Shown here: positions 16,517 to 25,138 of the stretch, piece by piece
Layout: each line of letters starts with the position of its first letter
How positions within the stretch are numbered: position 1 is the first letter of the stretch
Assembly (NCBI RefSeq): GCF_030812785.1
Contig: NZ_JAUSTJ010000002.1
Location: 1,550,001 to 1,614,000, forward strand
Direction: 5' to 3'
Length of the DNA: 64,000 nt
From: Sphingomonas kyeonggiensis
Lineage (GTDB): Bacteria; Pseudomonadota; Alphaproteobacteria; Sphingomonadales; Sphingomonadaceae
Translations under genes and position numbers: made by a program
The notes under the pieces: generated by a model
What the model saw: the letters and a program-made list of their open reading frames with translations, nothing else
Told to the model about the DNA's origin: nothing
Database searches by the model: none

Positions 16517-19500
16517 ATGATGATGTTGAAGGGCATTTGGGCTACGAGTTGCTGCGTGGCCGCATTGGTGGCCGCCCCGGCCGCCGCACAGACCAACGAT
16601 AACCAACAGGAACAGGCTGCATCGATCGGCGATCCCGTCGCCTCCGCCAAGCTGGCGGATGAATCGACGCAGGACAGCGCCGATGGCAACCTCGTCGTAA
16701 CGGGCACGCGCATCGTTCGCCCGAACAACCGTTCGGCTGCACCGATCGTCACCACCACCGCGGCTGAAATCGCCGCGCAGGGCGCCACGACGATCGAGGA
16801 GGTGGTCAACCGCCTGCCCCAGGTGCAGGTCAATTCGGAACAGAATTTCAGCGACTCCGAAGGCCGCCAGCGCATCAAGTTGCGCAGCCTGGGCTATGAG
16901 CGCACGCTGATGCTCATCGACGGGCTGCGTATCGGCCTGCCCAACACGGTCGATGTCGGCATCATCCCGAACGCCCTGGTTGAGCGGATCGACGTGCTGA
17001 CCGGTGGCGCTTCCTCGGTCTATGGCTCGGACGCCGTCGCCGGCGTCGTCAACTTCATCCTGAAGAAGAACTTCAGCGGCGTCCGCGTCGACGGCAACTA
17101 CAGCTTCTTCAACCACAACAACCGCTCCAGCGCGGTGACCGATGCCGCGAAGCGGGCCGGCTTCGATTCGGCCAGCGGCATGTCGAACGATGGTGGCCGT
17201 GCGGATATCAGCCTGGCCGCAGGCACCAACCTGTTCAACGATCGCGTCAACATCTCGGGGTTCGTCGACTACCGTCAGTCGAGCCTGGTTCGCCTGCGCG
17301 ACCGCGCGAACGCGGTCTGCGAAGTGGTGACGACGAGCAACACCTCGCCGCTCTCCTGTTCGCGCGCGAGCTACACCCCGGCCGGCACGATCATCCCGCT
17401 CTCCGGCGCCAGCTCCGGGACGGTGCTGGTCAACAACCCGAACGGCAACGGCACCTTCATTCCGATCAACAGCGGACCGTCGGGCGCCTCGGCCAATCCC
17501 TATGACGACTGGGCGTTCCAGCGGCCGTTCAACCGCGTCAACGCAGGCGGCTTCCTGACCGCGCAGATCGACGACCATATCGAGCTGTACAGCAACGTGC
17601 TGTGGTATCGGGACAAGTCGTACAACACGCAGCTGAACCGCACCTATTCGTACAGCGTCTATGGCAGCACGCCCTATCAAGTGAACTGCGACAACCCGTT
17701 CCTCTCGGCGTCGCAGGCGCAGACCCTGTGCGGTGCGAACGCGGGCGTGGCGGGTCAATATGCACCGCTCGACGTGCGCTATCGCTTCGATTCGATGCCG
17801 CTGGTCCGTCAGGAGTTCGTCAACACGGGCTACCGCGTCGTCGCGGGCCTGCGTGGCCGGGTGCTGGACGATGTCTGGTCCTATGACGTGGCGGGCATGC
17901 TGTCGCGCGCGCAGCTCGACACCATCGACGTGCCGTTCGCGAAGTTCGACAACGTCAACCGCTCGCTCGACGTGGTGAACGTCAACGGCCGTCCGACCTG
18001 CCGCTCGGTGGTCAACGGCACCGATCCGAACTGCGTGCCGTTCAACGCCTTCTCGCCGTTCAACAAGGATCCGGCGCTCAACAACTATCTCTATGGCGGC
18101 GCCACCGGCGGCATCAGCACGCGCATCCCGCGCCTGCTGCAGTTCGTCGGCACCGTCAGCGGCGATCTCGGCAAGTACGGCATCCGCTCGCCCCTCGCCG
18201 AGCAGGGCATCGCGATCGCGCTGGGCGGCGAATATCGCGAGGAGATGGAACGCACCATCGTCAACGAGATCTACCAGGAGAACAACGGGGGCACGAACCA
18301 GCGCGTTACCCAGAGCATCCTGGAGGCCAATGCCGAAATCCAGGTGCCGCTGGTCGAGAACAAGTCCTGGACCAAGCTGCTCCAGCTGAACGGCGGCTAC
18401 CGCCTGTCCAAGTATAACCGCCTGGACAACAAGTTCGGCACCTGGAAGATCGAGGGCATCTGGTCGCCGGTCGAGGACATCAGCTTCCGTGCGTCGTACA
18501 ACAAGGCGCAGGCTGCCCCGGGCGTCGGCACGGCCGCCGGCGCGGCCAACATCTTCTGGAACCAGGGCTTCTACGCGGATCCCTGCGCCCCCCGGATCGA
18601 TCCGGCCAACCCCGGTGGACCGCGCATCGCTCCTGCCGCAACGCAGCAGCAATGCGCCAACACCGGCCTTCCGGCGAACCTCTATGGCAGCACCACGCTG
18701 ATCTGCCCGGACGATCGCTGCACCGTCCGTGAAGGCGGCTTCAACCTCAAGCCGGAAACCGCCTACACCAAGACGTTCGGCGTGGTGTTCCGTCCGCGCT
18801 TCGTGCCGGGGCTGACCGTCTCGGTGGATCGCTGGCTGATCGACCTGGAGGACCAGCTCGACTTCCTCCAGCCGCAGAACCTGATCAACGACTGCCTCAG
18901 CACCGGCAACGACTATTTCTGCCGGGCCATCGTCCGCAATGCGAACGGCACGCTGTACAGCTCGCCGGCCACGCGTCCGGCAACGGGCTGGGTCGCGCGC
19001 GGTTCGGCGAACGGCTATCGCTCGCAGTCGCATGGCTGGGATTTCCAGGGCCAGTATGACGTCGGCATGGGTTCGGCCGGCCGCCTCGAGATGAGCTTCA
19101 ACGGCACGCTCATGACCCGGGTCGCGTCGCAGGCATCGCCTACCGCCACCTCGCGCGATTGCGTCGGCTATTGGGGCAATTCGTGCGGCGAGAGCATGCC
19201 CAAATGGGCGCACCAGATGCGCACCACCTGGATCCTGCCGGAGCGCATCGCCAGCGTTTCGGTGAACTGGCGCCATCGCTCGGCCATGCCGCTCGACGTC
19301 TACGCGCCGGCCAGCACGGGCATCCCGACGGCGGATCCGAGCCAGCGGCGTGACCAGTTCCCGGGCATCAAGGCCTATGACTGGTTCGATCTGGCACTCA
19401 CCTTCGACATCAACAAGCAGATGACGTTCCGGCTTGCCGCGAACAACATCTTCGATCGCGACCCGCCGATCGTGCCCGACAGCCGCTCGCGCATCGGTCT

Positions 19501-19576
19501 GCTGCGCGGCAACACGATCATGGGCTATGACCTGCTTGGCCGGCAGATCGTCGCCGGTGTGTCGTTGCGCCTGTAA
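16517..19576 (+). CDS. TonB-dependent outer-membrane receptor
   Basis: 1019 residues from the first of three consecutive ATGs (16517), preceded by GGGGG. Signal peptide to about APAAAQT. The plug domain begins LVVTGTRIVRPNNRSAAPI and includes TIEEVVNRLPQVQV, RIKLRSLGYERTLMLIDGLR and SSVYGSDAVAGVVNFILKKN. A 22-strand barrel of ~800 residues follows and ends in GVSLRL. Large Cys-containing extracellular loops are visible (for example near GWVARG and RDCVGYWGNSCGE). The family imports siderophores, vitamin B12, or, in sphingomonads, glycans and aromatics; the substrate cannot be read from sequence. There is no FecR or transporter partner beside it. A hairpin terminator follows. Confidence 0.92.
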   Translation: MMMLKGIWATSCCVAALVAAPAAAQTNDNQQEQAASIGDPVASAKLADESTQDSADGNLVVTGTRIVRPNNRSAAPIVTTTAAEIAAQGATTIEEVVNRLPQVQVNSEQNFSDSEGRQRIKLRSLGYERTLMLIDGLRIGLPNTVDVGIIPNALVERIDVLTGGASSVYGSDAVAGVVNFILKKNFSGVRVDGNYSFFNHNNRSSAVTDAAKRAGFDSASGMSNDGGRADISLAAGTNLFNDRVNISGFVDYRQSSLVRLRDRANAVCEVVTTSNTSPLSCSRASYTPAGTIIPLSGASSGTVLVNNPNGNGTFIPINSGPSGASANPYDDWAFQRPFNRVNAGGFLTAQIDDHIELYSNVLWYRDKSYNTQLNRTYSYSVYGSTPYQVNCDNPFLSASQAQTLCGANAGVAGQYAPLDVRYRFDSMPLVRQEFVNTGYRVVAGLRGRVLDDVWSYDVAGMLSRAQLDTIDVPFAKFDNVNRSLDVVNVNGRPTCRSVVNGTDPNCVPFNAFSPFNKDPALNNYLYGGATGGISTRIPRLLQFVGTVSGDLGKYGIRSPLAEQGIAIALGGEYREEMERTIVNEIYQENNGGTNQRVTQSILEANAEIQVPLVENKSWTKLLQLNGGYRLSKYNRLDNKFGTWKIEGIWSPVEDISFRASYNKAQAAPGVGTAAGAANIFWNQGFYADPCAPRIDPANPGGPRIAPAATQQQCANTGLPANLYGSTTLICPDDRCTVREGGFNLKPETAYTKTFGVVFRPRFVPGLTVSVDRWLIDLEDQLDFLQPQNLINDCLSTGNDYFCRAIVRNANGTLYSSPATRPATGWVARGSANGYRSQSHGWDFQGQYDVGMGSAGRLEMSFNGTLMTRVASQASPTATSRDCVGYWGNSCGESMPKWAHQMRTTWILPERIASVSVNWRHRSAMPLDVYAPASTGIPTADPSQRRDQFPGIKAYDWFDLALTFDINKQMTFRLAANNIFDRDPPIVPDSRSRIGLLRGNTIMGYDLLGRQIVAGVSLRL

Positions 19577-19585
19577 CGGTGTGGA

Positions 19586-19619
19586 ATCCCCGGGGACCTG
19601 GGTCTCCGGGGATATTTTC
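19586..19619 (+). terminator. Hairpin terminator after the TonB receptor
   Basis: Stem ATCCCCGG (19586-19593) / CCGGGGAT (19606-19613), 12-nt loop, followed by ATTTTCG, 10 bp after the receptor stop codon. Good stem, short T-run. Confidence 0.6.
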
Positions 19620-19745
19620 GTGTTTGCGTACACATGGGCCCGTGCAGGGCACGACGCTACTACAGCTTTCGCGTCCTCCATTTCGAATGCGACGCGGCCA
19701 AATCAGATAGGTGAAGGCGCCGCCGCGGCAGGTACACTACCTGCC

Positions 19746-20210
19746 TCATGCAAGCTTGCAGACGTCCACCCAGCGCTCCGAAACCAGCCCTGCAAGCCGC
19801 TCCGGCGCCACCTCCATCGAAGTCCTCCGCGATCCCGCCGCCGGGAAAACGGTCACGTAGCTGCGGATCGAGACGTCGCAATAGACCGGCAGCGGCGTCG
19901 CCAGCCCGAAGGGGCAGACGCCGCCCACCGGATGCCCGGTCAGCGCCTCCGCCTCCTCGGCGCCGAGCATCGAGGCGCGGCCGCCGAACGCCGCCTTGGT
20001 CTTCGCATTGTCGAGCCGTGCATCGCCGCGGGCGACGACGAGCAGCACGCCCTCGCCCACCCGCAACGCCAGCGTCTTGGCGATGCGCCCGGGCTCGACC
20101 CCGAGCGTCGCCGCGGCCTCCGCCACCGTCGCCGTGCTTGCCGATTGTTCGATCAGCTCAAGATCGGGAGCATGTTCGGCAAGCCACGCGCGCACGGTTT
20201 CGACGGTCAA
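19746..20210 (-). CDS. YbaK/EbsC-family aminoacyl-tRNA deacylase
   Basis: 154 residues, full family length. YbaK-fold motifs are visible: ATVAEAAATLGVEPGRIAKT, LLVVARGDARLDNAK, AEALTGHPVGGVCPFGL and VYCDVSI, including the conserved Lys of IAKT and the GGVCPFGL loop. These domains hydrolyse mischarged Cys-, Pro- or Ala-tRNA in trans. The start is a TTG at 20210, in a TTGA overlap with the stop codon of the MFS transporter upstream on this strand, so translation is coupled. There is no functional link to the transporter that I can see. Substrate tRNA is not predictable. Confidence 0.88.
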   Translation of the reverse strand: MTVETVRAWLAEHAPDLELIEQSASTATVAEAAATLGVEPGRIAKTLALRVGEGVLLVVARGDARLDNAKTKAAFGGRASMLGAEEAEALTGHPVGGVCPFGLATPLPVYCDVSIRSYVTVFPAAGSRRTSMEVAPERLAGLVSERWVDVCKLA

Positions 20211-21847
20211 TCCTCGATCCTCTTCCTGAAGGTCTCCGGGAGCAGCAGCAGGCCGAGGATGAAGGTGCAGGCCGCGGCCACCACCGGGTACCAGAGGCCG
20301 TAATAGATGTCCCCGGTCGCCGCGACCATCGCGAAGGCGGTCGCCGGCAGGAAGCCGCCGAACCAGCCATTGCCCAGATGATAGGGCAGCGACATCGAGG
20401 TGTAGCGGATTCGGCTGGGGAAGAGTTCCACCAGCATGCCGGCGATCGGGCCGTAGACCATGGTCACCAGCAGCACGAGCGCGAACAGGATCGCCACCAC
20501 CATCGGCTTGTTGATCCGGGCGTCGTCGGCCTTGGCGGGATAGCCGGCTTCGGCCAGCGCCGCGCTCAAGCGCTTGGAATAAGTGGTCATCTCGCCGACC
20601 GCGACATTGGTCGCGCCGATGCTGACGTCGCCCGAGCCGTTCGCCTTGGTCGCATAGGGAACGCCCGCCTTGGCGAGGGTCGACTTGGCGATGTCGCAGC
20701 CAGTCTTGTCGAACTTGTTCTTGCCGATCGGATCGAACTGGACCGAGCAGAGCGCAGGATCGGCATAGACCGTAACCGGCGCCTTGGCCTGCGCCTCGGC
20801 CAGCGCCGGGTTCGCCGCCTGGGTCAGCGCGTGGAACAACGGAAAATAGCTGATCGATGCCAGCAGGCAGCCCGCCAGGATGATCGGCTTGCGCCCGATC
20901 TTGTCCGAGAGCCAGCCGAAGAACACGAAGAAGGGCGTGCCCAGCGCCAGCGCGACGGCGATCAGCACGTTCGCCGTCATCCCGTCGACCTTGAGCGTCT
21001 TCTCGAGGAAGAACAGCGCGTAGAACTGGCCGGTGTACCAGACCACCGCCTGGCCGACGACCGCGCCGAACAGCGCGATCAGCACGATGCGCAAATTGCC
21101 CCAGCGCAGGAACGCCTCGGTCAGCGGCGCCTTGGAGACATTGCCGGTCGCCTTCATCCGGGCATAGACCGGGCTCTCGTTGAGCTGCAGCCGTACCCAG
21201 AGCGACACGCCGAGCAGCAGGATCGAGGCGAGGAACGGCACGCGCCAGCCCCAGCTCGCGAACGCCGCCTCGCCCAGCCAGGACCGCGTCCCGATCACCA
21301 CCAGCAGCGAGGCGAACAGGCCGAGCGTCGCGGTGGTCTGGATCCAGCTCGTGTAGAGCCCGCGCTTATGGTTGGGGGCATGTTCCGCCACATAGGTCGC
21401 GGCACCGCCATATTGCCCGCCCAGCGCCAGCCCCTGCAGCACGCGCAAAGTCACCAGCAGGATCGGCGCCGCCACGCCGGCAGTGGCGAAATTGGGGAGC
21501 AGGCCGACCGCGAAGGTCGATCCGCCCATGATCCCCATCGTCACCAGGAAGGTGTTCTTGCGCCCGACCAGGTCGCCGATCCGCCCGAATACCAGCGCGC
21601 CGAACGGCCGCACCGCGAACCCCGCGGCAAAGGCGGCGAGCGCGAAGATGAAGGCGGTGGTGTCGTTCACCCCCGCGAAGAACTGCGCCGAGATCGTCGT
21701 CGCGAGCAGTCCGTAGAGATAGAAGTCGTACCACTCGAACACGGTGCCCAGCGACGATGCCGCGATCACCATCTTCTCGTTCTTGGTGGCTGTATGATGA
21801 TCGCCCTCGGGCGCCGACGGGGTGTCGGACGTCAGGTCCTGGCTCAA
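20207..21847 (-). CDS. MFS transporter, metabolite:H+ symporter (MHS) type
   Basis: 546 residues with 12 predicted membrane helices. MHS-family motifs: SSLGTVFEWYDFYLYG in helix 1, RPFGALVFGRIGDLVGRK (loop 2-3 signature), LQGLALGGQYGGAATYVAEH, and WRVPFLASILL. The family imports organic acids and betaines such as citrate, alpha-ketoglutarate, proline or shikimate. Odd feature: an insert of about 120 residues with two cysteines lies in the region of the last third (ALAEAQAKAP ... KADDARINKP), between membrane helices. The start is TTG at 21845-21847 with AGGGGAAG upstream. A LacI-type palindrome starts about 20 bp before the start codon, so repression by a LacI-family regulator is likely. Confidence 0.9.
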   Translation of the reverse strand: MSQDLTSDTPSAPEGDHHTATKNEKMVIAASSLGTVFEWYDFYLYGLLATTISAQFFAGVNDTTAFIFALAAFAAGFAVRPFGALVFGRIGDLVGRKNTFLVTMGIMGGSTFAVGLLPNFATAGVAAPILLVTLRVLQGLALGGQYGGAATYVAEHAPNHKRGLYTSWIQTTATLGLFASLLVVIGTRSWLGEAAFASWGWRVPFLASILLLGVSLWVRLQLNESPVYARMKATGNVSKAPLTEAFLRWGNLRIVLIALFGAVVGQAVVWYTGQFYALFFLEKTLKVDGMTANVLIAVALALGTPFFVFFGWLSDKIGRKPIILAGCLLASISYFPLFHALTQAANPALAEAQAKAPVTVYADPALCSVQFDPIGKNKFDKTGCDIAKSTLAKAGVPYATKANGSGDVSIGATNVAVGEMTTYSKRLSAALAEAGYPAKADDARINKPMVVAILFALVLLVTMVYGPIAGMLVELFPSRIRYTSMSLPYHLGNGWFGGFLPATAFAMVAATGDIYYGLWYPVVAAACTFILGLLLLPETFRKRIED

Positions 21848-21866
21848 GCTATCTTCCCCTTATATT

Positions 21867-21878
21867 GTTAGCGCTAAC
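21867..21878. promoter_or_regulatory. LacI-family operator upstream of the MFS transporter
   Basis: GTTAGCGCTAAC is a perfect palindrome with the central CG of LacI/GalR-family sites, 20 bp upstream of the TTG start. No LacI-type regulator gene is in the window. Sites of this form control carbohydrate uptake in related bacteria. Confidence 0.65.
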
Positions 21879-22054
21879 CAACCACAGTCCTGCCGTGGTT
21901 GGAACCCCCGTCGCTAATGCGCGCTCTTCGGCACGCCTTAAGGGCAGGTTCAGCGATTTGGACGGGACATTGCAAGCCCCAAGCGGACAAAGCCCAGCTT
22001 GGGCACGCAAAAGCTCTACTTCACATGCGCGTCCCGGGCGGGTAAACGGCCCCC

Positions 22055-22321
22055 ATGTTCGAGCGCTTCTTCCTCTCCCACCCGCGCGCCGTCGGCGAGA
22101 CCTATGGCGAGCATGCTGCAACGGCCGCGCGATTCGGCTTCACCATGATCGTCGGGGGCGCGGCCTGCGTCGTCCATTCGATCTTCCCCTCGCTGTTCGC
22201 CCGCACCGCCAGCGACGCAGTGAAGCGGCTCTATGCGCAGATGATGGCACGCCAGCCGGGCATGAACGCCAAGCCGCTCGCACACCAGCAGCCCGAGTGG
22301 CAGATCGAATACGAAATCTGA
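22055..22321 (+). CDS. DUF6356 family small membrane protein
   Basis: 88 residues. The N-terminal FFLSHPRAVGETYGEHAATA and a single central membrane segment (FTMIVGGAACVVHSIFPSLF), followed by RTASDAVKRLYAQMMAR, match a small uncharacterised family (DUF6356) I associate with sphingomonads. Function unknown. It is divergent from the MFS gene and lies 16 bp upstream of the FAD/NAD(P) protein, so the two are probably cotranscribed. Confidence 0.75.
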   Translation: MFERFFLSHPRAVGETYGEHAATAARFGFTMIVGGAACVVHSIFPSLFARTASDAVKRLYAQMMARQPGMNAKPLAHQQPEWQIEYEI

Positions 22322-22337
22322 GCGGGGGACCGCATAC

Positions 22338-23684
22338 ATGATCGAGCACGTCGCCATCATCGGCGCGGGCTTTTCGGGCACGCTGCAGGCGATCAACCTG
22401 CTCCGCCACGAAGGCCCCCGCGCCACGCTGATCGAGCGCGCACCGGTGGCCGGCCTCGGCCTCGCCTATGGCGCCGCGCATCCGAGCCATGTGCTCAACG
22501 TCCGCGCCGCGAACATGAGCGCGTTTCCGGACGATCCCTCGCACTTCGTCCGCTGGCTCGAGGCGCGCGGCGTGGAGAATGCCGCCACCGCCTTCATCCC
22601 GCGCGTGACGTACGGCGAATATCTGCGCGAGCTGCTCGACGCCGCGCTGCTCGACCATCCCGACCGGCTGACGCTGGTGCGCGACGAGGTCGAGGATCTC
22701 GAATTCACGGACGGCGTGACGGTACGCCTCAAGGGCCGCACGATCGAAGCCGATGCAGCGGTGCTCGCGGTCGGCAACCTGCCTCCCCACGATCCGCCCG
22801 GCCTCGATCCCGAGGTGCTGTCGGATTCCCGCTACAAGGGCGACCCCTGGCACGCCAGCGTGCCGGAAGGCCTGGGCCCCGATGACACGGTGCTGGTGAT
22901 CGGCACCGGCCTGACGATGATCGACGTGGTGCTGCTGCTCGACGCGCGCGGTTTCCAGGGCAAGATCGTCGCCCTTTCCCGCCGCGGCCTGCTGCCGCGC
23001 AGCCATGCGCCCGGCAGCGACTGGAGGAAGCTCGCCGAGCGCCCCGCCACCACCGCCTCGCAGCTGCTCCGCGCCGTGCGCGCGCGTGCCGAGGCGATCG
23101 GCTGGCGCAACGCGGTCGATGAGCTGCGCCCCTTCACCCAGGCGATGTGGGGCAATGCCAGCGATGCCGAGCGCGGCCGCTTCCTGCGCCACCTGCGCCC
23201 CTGGTGGGACGTGCACCGCCACCGCCTGGCGCCCGAGGTCTATGCCCGGCTGATGGCGGTGATCGAGCGCGGCCAGCTCGAAGTGATCGCCGGCAAGACG
23301 CTCGGCTTCGAGGAGAAGCCCGAGGGCATCGAAGTGAAGCTGCGCCGCCGCGGTGCGAATGCGGCCGAGACCATGCTCGTCCAGCGCATCGTCAATTGCA
23401 CCGGCCCGCTGGGCGACCTCAACCGCACCGATGAGCCGCTGCTCCAGAAGCTGGCCGCCCGCGGGGTGATCCGCCCGGACGCCGCGCATCTCGGCATCGA
23501 CGTCGACAACCAGGGCCAGACGATCAACGCCAAGGGCGGCCCCAACCGCACGCTCTACGCGCTCGGGCCGATGACCCGCGGCGCCTTCTGGGAAATCGTG
23601 GCGGTGCCCGACATCCGCACCCAGACCTGGAGCGTGGCGCGGCGGCTGTCGAACGCGCACTGGGTCGGCGGCGAAGGGCTGTAG
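22338..23684 (+). CDS. FAD/NAD(P)-binding oxidoreductase-like protein
   Basis: 448 residues. The N-terminal Rossmann motif VAIIGAGFSGTLQAINLLRH binds FAD. It is followed by AYGAAHPSHVLNVRAANMSA, a segment typical of the FAD_NAD(P)-binding (PF13454-like) group. A second dinucleotide motif, VLVIGTGLTMIDVVLLL, starts near residue 190. The closing segment includes IVNCTGP and a C-terminal LGIDVDNQGQTI region. Related proteins include uncharacterised 'hydroxyacylglutathione hydrolase'-misnamed enzymes; the substrate is unknown. It ends 25 bp before a palindromic pair that may stop transcription. Confidence 0.82.
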   Translation: MIEHVAIIGAGFSGTLQAINLLRHEGPRATLIERAPVAGLGLAYGAAHPSHVLNVRAANMSAFPDDPSHFVRWLEARGVENAATAFIPRVTYGEYLRELLDAALLDHPDRLTLVRDEVEDLEFTDGVTVRLKGRTIEADAAVLAVGNLPPHDPPGLDPEVLSDSRYKGDPWHASVPEGLGPDDTVLVIGTGLTMIDVVLLLDARGFQGKIVALSRRGLLPRSHAPGSDWRKLAERPATTASQLLRAVRARAEAIGWRNAVDELRPFTQAMWGNASDAERGRFLRHLRPWWDVHRHRLAPEVYARLMAVIERGQLEVIAGKTLGFEEKPEGIEVKLRRRGANAAETMLVQRIVNCTGPLGDLNRTDEPLLQKLAARGVIRPDAAHLGIDVDNQGQTINAKGGPNRTLYALGPMTRGAFWEIVAVPDIRTQTWSVARRLSNAHWVGGEGL

Positions 23685-23709
23685 GGCGCGAGACACCTGC
23701 CTCCTTGCC

Positions 23710-23814
23710 GTCATCCCCGCGAAAGCGGGGACCCATCTCCGGGACTATCCCCAATCGCAACGGACGTATTCGCGGCGAACGCACGAGATGGGTCCCCGCT
23801 TTCGCGGGGATGAC
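23710..23814. repeat. Paired palindrome, 30-bp inverted arms (GTCATCCCCGC family)
   Basis: Perfect 30-bp inverted repeat, 23710-23739 against 23785-23814, with a 45-bp spacer. Each arm carries its own small stem (CCCCGC-GAAA-GCGGGG). It sits between two convergent genes. Relatives are at 42094-42174, 43881-43961 and, as a single stem, 60336-60361. Confidence 0.88.
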
Positions 23815-23827
23815 GGATGCGCCTGTC

Positions 23828-25129
23828 TCAGGGCGGCAGCAACGACCAGCTGTCGGCGCCGTGATCGTACCAGAGGTAGAGCAGCTTGTTCACCTCGGCA
23901 TAGACGATCGCCGCCAGATGCACGTCGCCGTCGGGCGCATAGGCGCGGAACAGCACCGGGTCGCCCGTGATCGCCTGGCCGAAGGGCGGCGCGGCAAGGT
24001 TGAGCTTCACCTTGCCGTCGCTCGCCACGTCGAACGAAAAGCCGCAGAGCTGCTGACCCACGCGGCCGAGCACCACGGTCCGGCTCGGCGTCACATGCTC
24101 GGCTGCCATGCCGTCGAGCCGGAAGGGAATCTCCTCGATGGTCCAGGTGTCGGCGCCGCGGAAATAGAGCGTCTTCTGCCCGGAGGGCACGAACAGGTGG
24201 AAGATCGTCTTCGGCACCGTGGTGTTGATCACGCACATGTCGCCATTGGGCTCGCCGGGCCCGGGCGGCAGCAGCCGTTCGCCATATTTGGAGTCGCCGG
24301 TGTTCACGAACCCGTTCTTGAGCGGCGACTGGGGCACGAAGACATTGGCGATCGGATCGCAGAGCCCGGCGATCCGGCCATGCACTTCGCCGATCGGCAG
24401 AACGAAATTGCCGCTACAGGTCGGCTTCAGGCTGCCATCCTTCCCCACATCATAGATCACCACCCCACCCGTGATGCGCACCGCGAGCCGGGCGACTGCA
24501 TCGGCGCGGCCCGTCGGCCCCGGCAGCAGCACCGGATCGCCCAGGCATCCGCCCTCCACCAGCATTGCCTTGCTGCCCACGAACACCGGCGTGCCGGAAT
24601 CACCTTCCTGATAATGGCCCGCCCACAGCATCCGGCTCGAGCCCGCCACGCAATAGAGGCTGAAGGTGCGCGGCCCGGTGGGCACCAGCACGGGGCTGGA
24701 GCGCATCTGCAATCCGCCCTCGAAGGGCGGGATACGGCGCATCGTGGTGCCGTGCTCCAGGCGATATTGGGCGAGGTCACCGCCGACTTCGGCGAAGATG
24801 TCGTCGGCGCGAGGTCCCGATCGAACCGCCGGCCGGCGCGGCGCGAACCGTCCGCGCGGCAGCGGCTCGCTGCCGAGCTGCGCGCCCAGCATCGTCGCGG
24901 TCGGCCGGACCTGGCGCGGCGCCGCCCGCGGCAAGGCGATTTCCGCCGCTTCGTCGGGCGATCGCAGCGCAGCCGCGTCTACCGGGCTGAGCAGCTTGCC
25001 TGGCGCCCAGCTCGGCTCGGGCGCGAACGGTGCGCCTTCCGCTTCCAGCGACTCGGGCGCCGGCTCGGGCGCGATGGCCGCGCGGGTCCGACGGACCGGG
25101 GCCTTCTTCACTTGCTTCGGCTTGGCCAT
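23828..25129 (-). CDS. Unknown protein encoded with the MACPF protein
   Basis: 433 residues, no family recognised. The first ~110 residues are Ala/Pro/Arg-rich and look disordered. From about residue 115 the sequence is rich in short beta-strands and Gly/Asp turns, with loosely repeated units such as GDSGTPVF, GDPVLLPG and GDPVLFRA, and the closing NKLLYLWYDHGADSW. That suggests a beta-sandwich or propeller-like binding domain; this is inference. There is no signal peptide. The start lies 9 bp after the stop of the MACPF gene, so they form one operon and probably act together, for example as a pore-former with a targeting or inhibitory partner. Confidence 0.7.
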   Translation of the reverse strand: MAKPKQVKKAPVRRTRAAIAPEPAPESLEAEGAPFAPEPSWAPGKLLSPVDAAALRSPDEAAEIALPRAAPRQVRPTATMLGAQLGSEPLPRGRFAPRRPAVRSGPRADDIFAEVGGDLAQYRLEHGTTMRRIPPFEGGLQMRSSPVLVPTGPRTFSLYCVAGSSRMLWAGHYQEGDSGTPVFVGSKAMLVEGGCLGDPVLLPGPTGRADAVARLAVRITGGVVIYDVGKDGSLKPTCSGNFVLPIGEVHGRIAGLCDPIANVFVPQSPLKNGFVNTGDSKYGERLLPPGPGEPNGDMCVINTTVPKTIFHLFVPSGQKTLYFRGADTWTIEEIPFRLDGMAAEHVTPSRTVVLGRVGQQLCGFSFDVASDGKVKLNLAAPPFGQAITGDPVLFRAYAPDGDVHLAAIVYAEVNKLLYLWYDHGADSWSLLPP

Positions 25130-25138
25130 GGCGCGCCC

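Noticed and set aside
24590..24640. GDSG motif in the 433-aa partner of the MACPF protein, as in trypsin-like proteases
   Set aside because: No catalytic His or Asp motif is present around it, and similar GDxxxx units repeat in the protein, so it is a structural turn.
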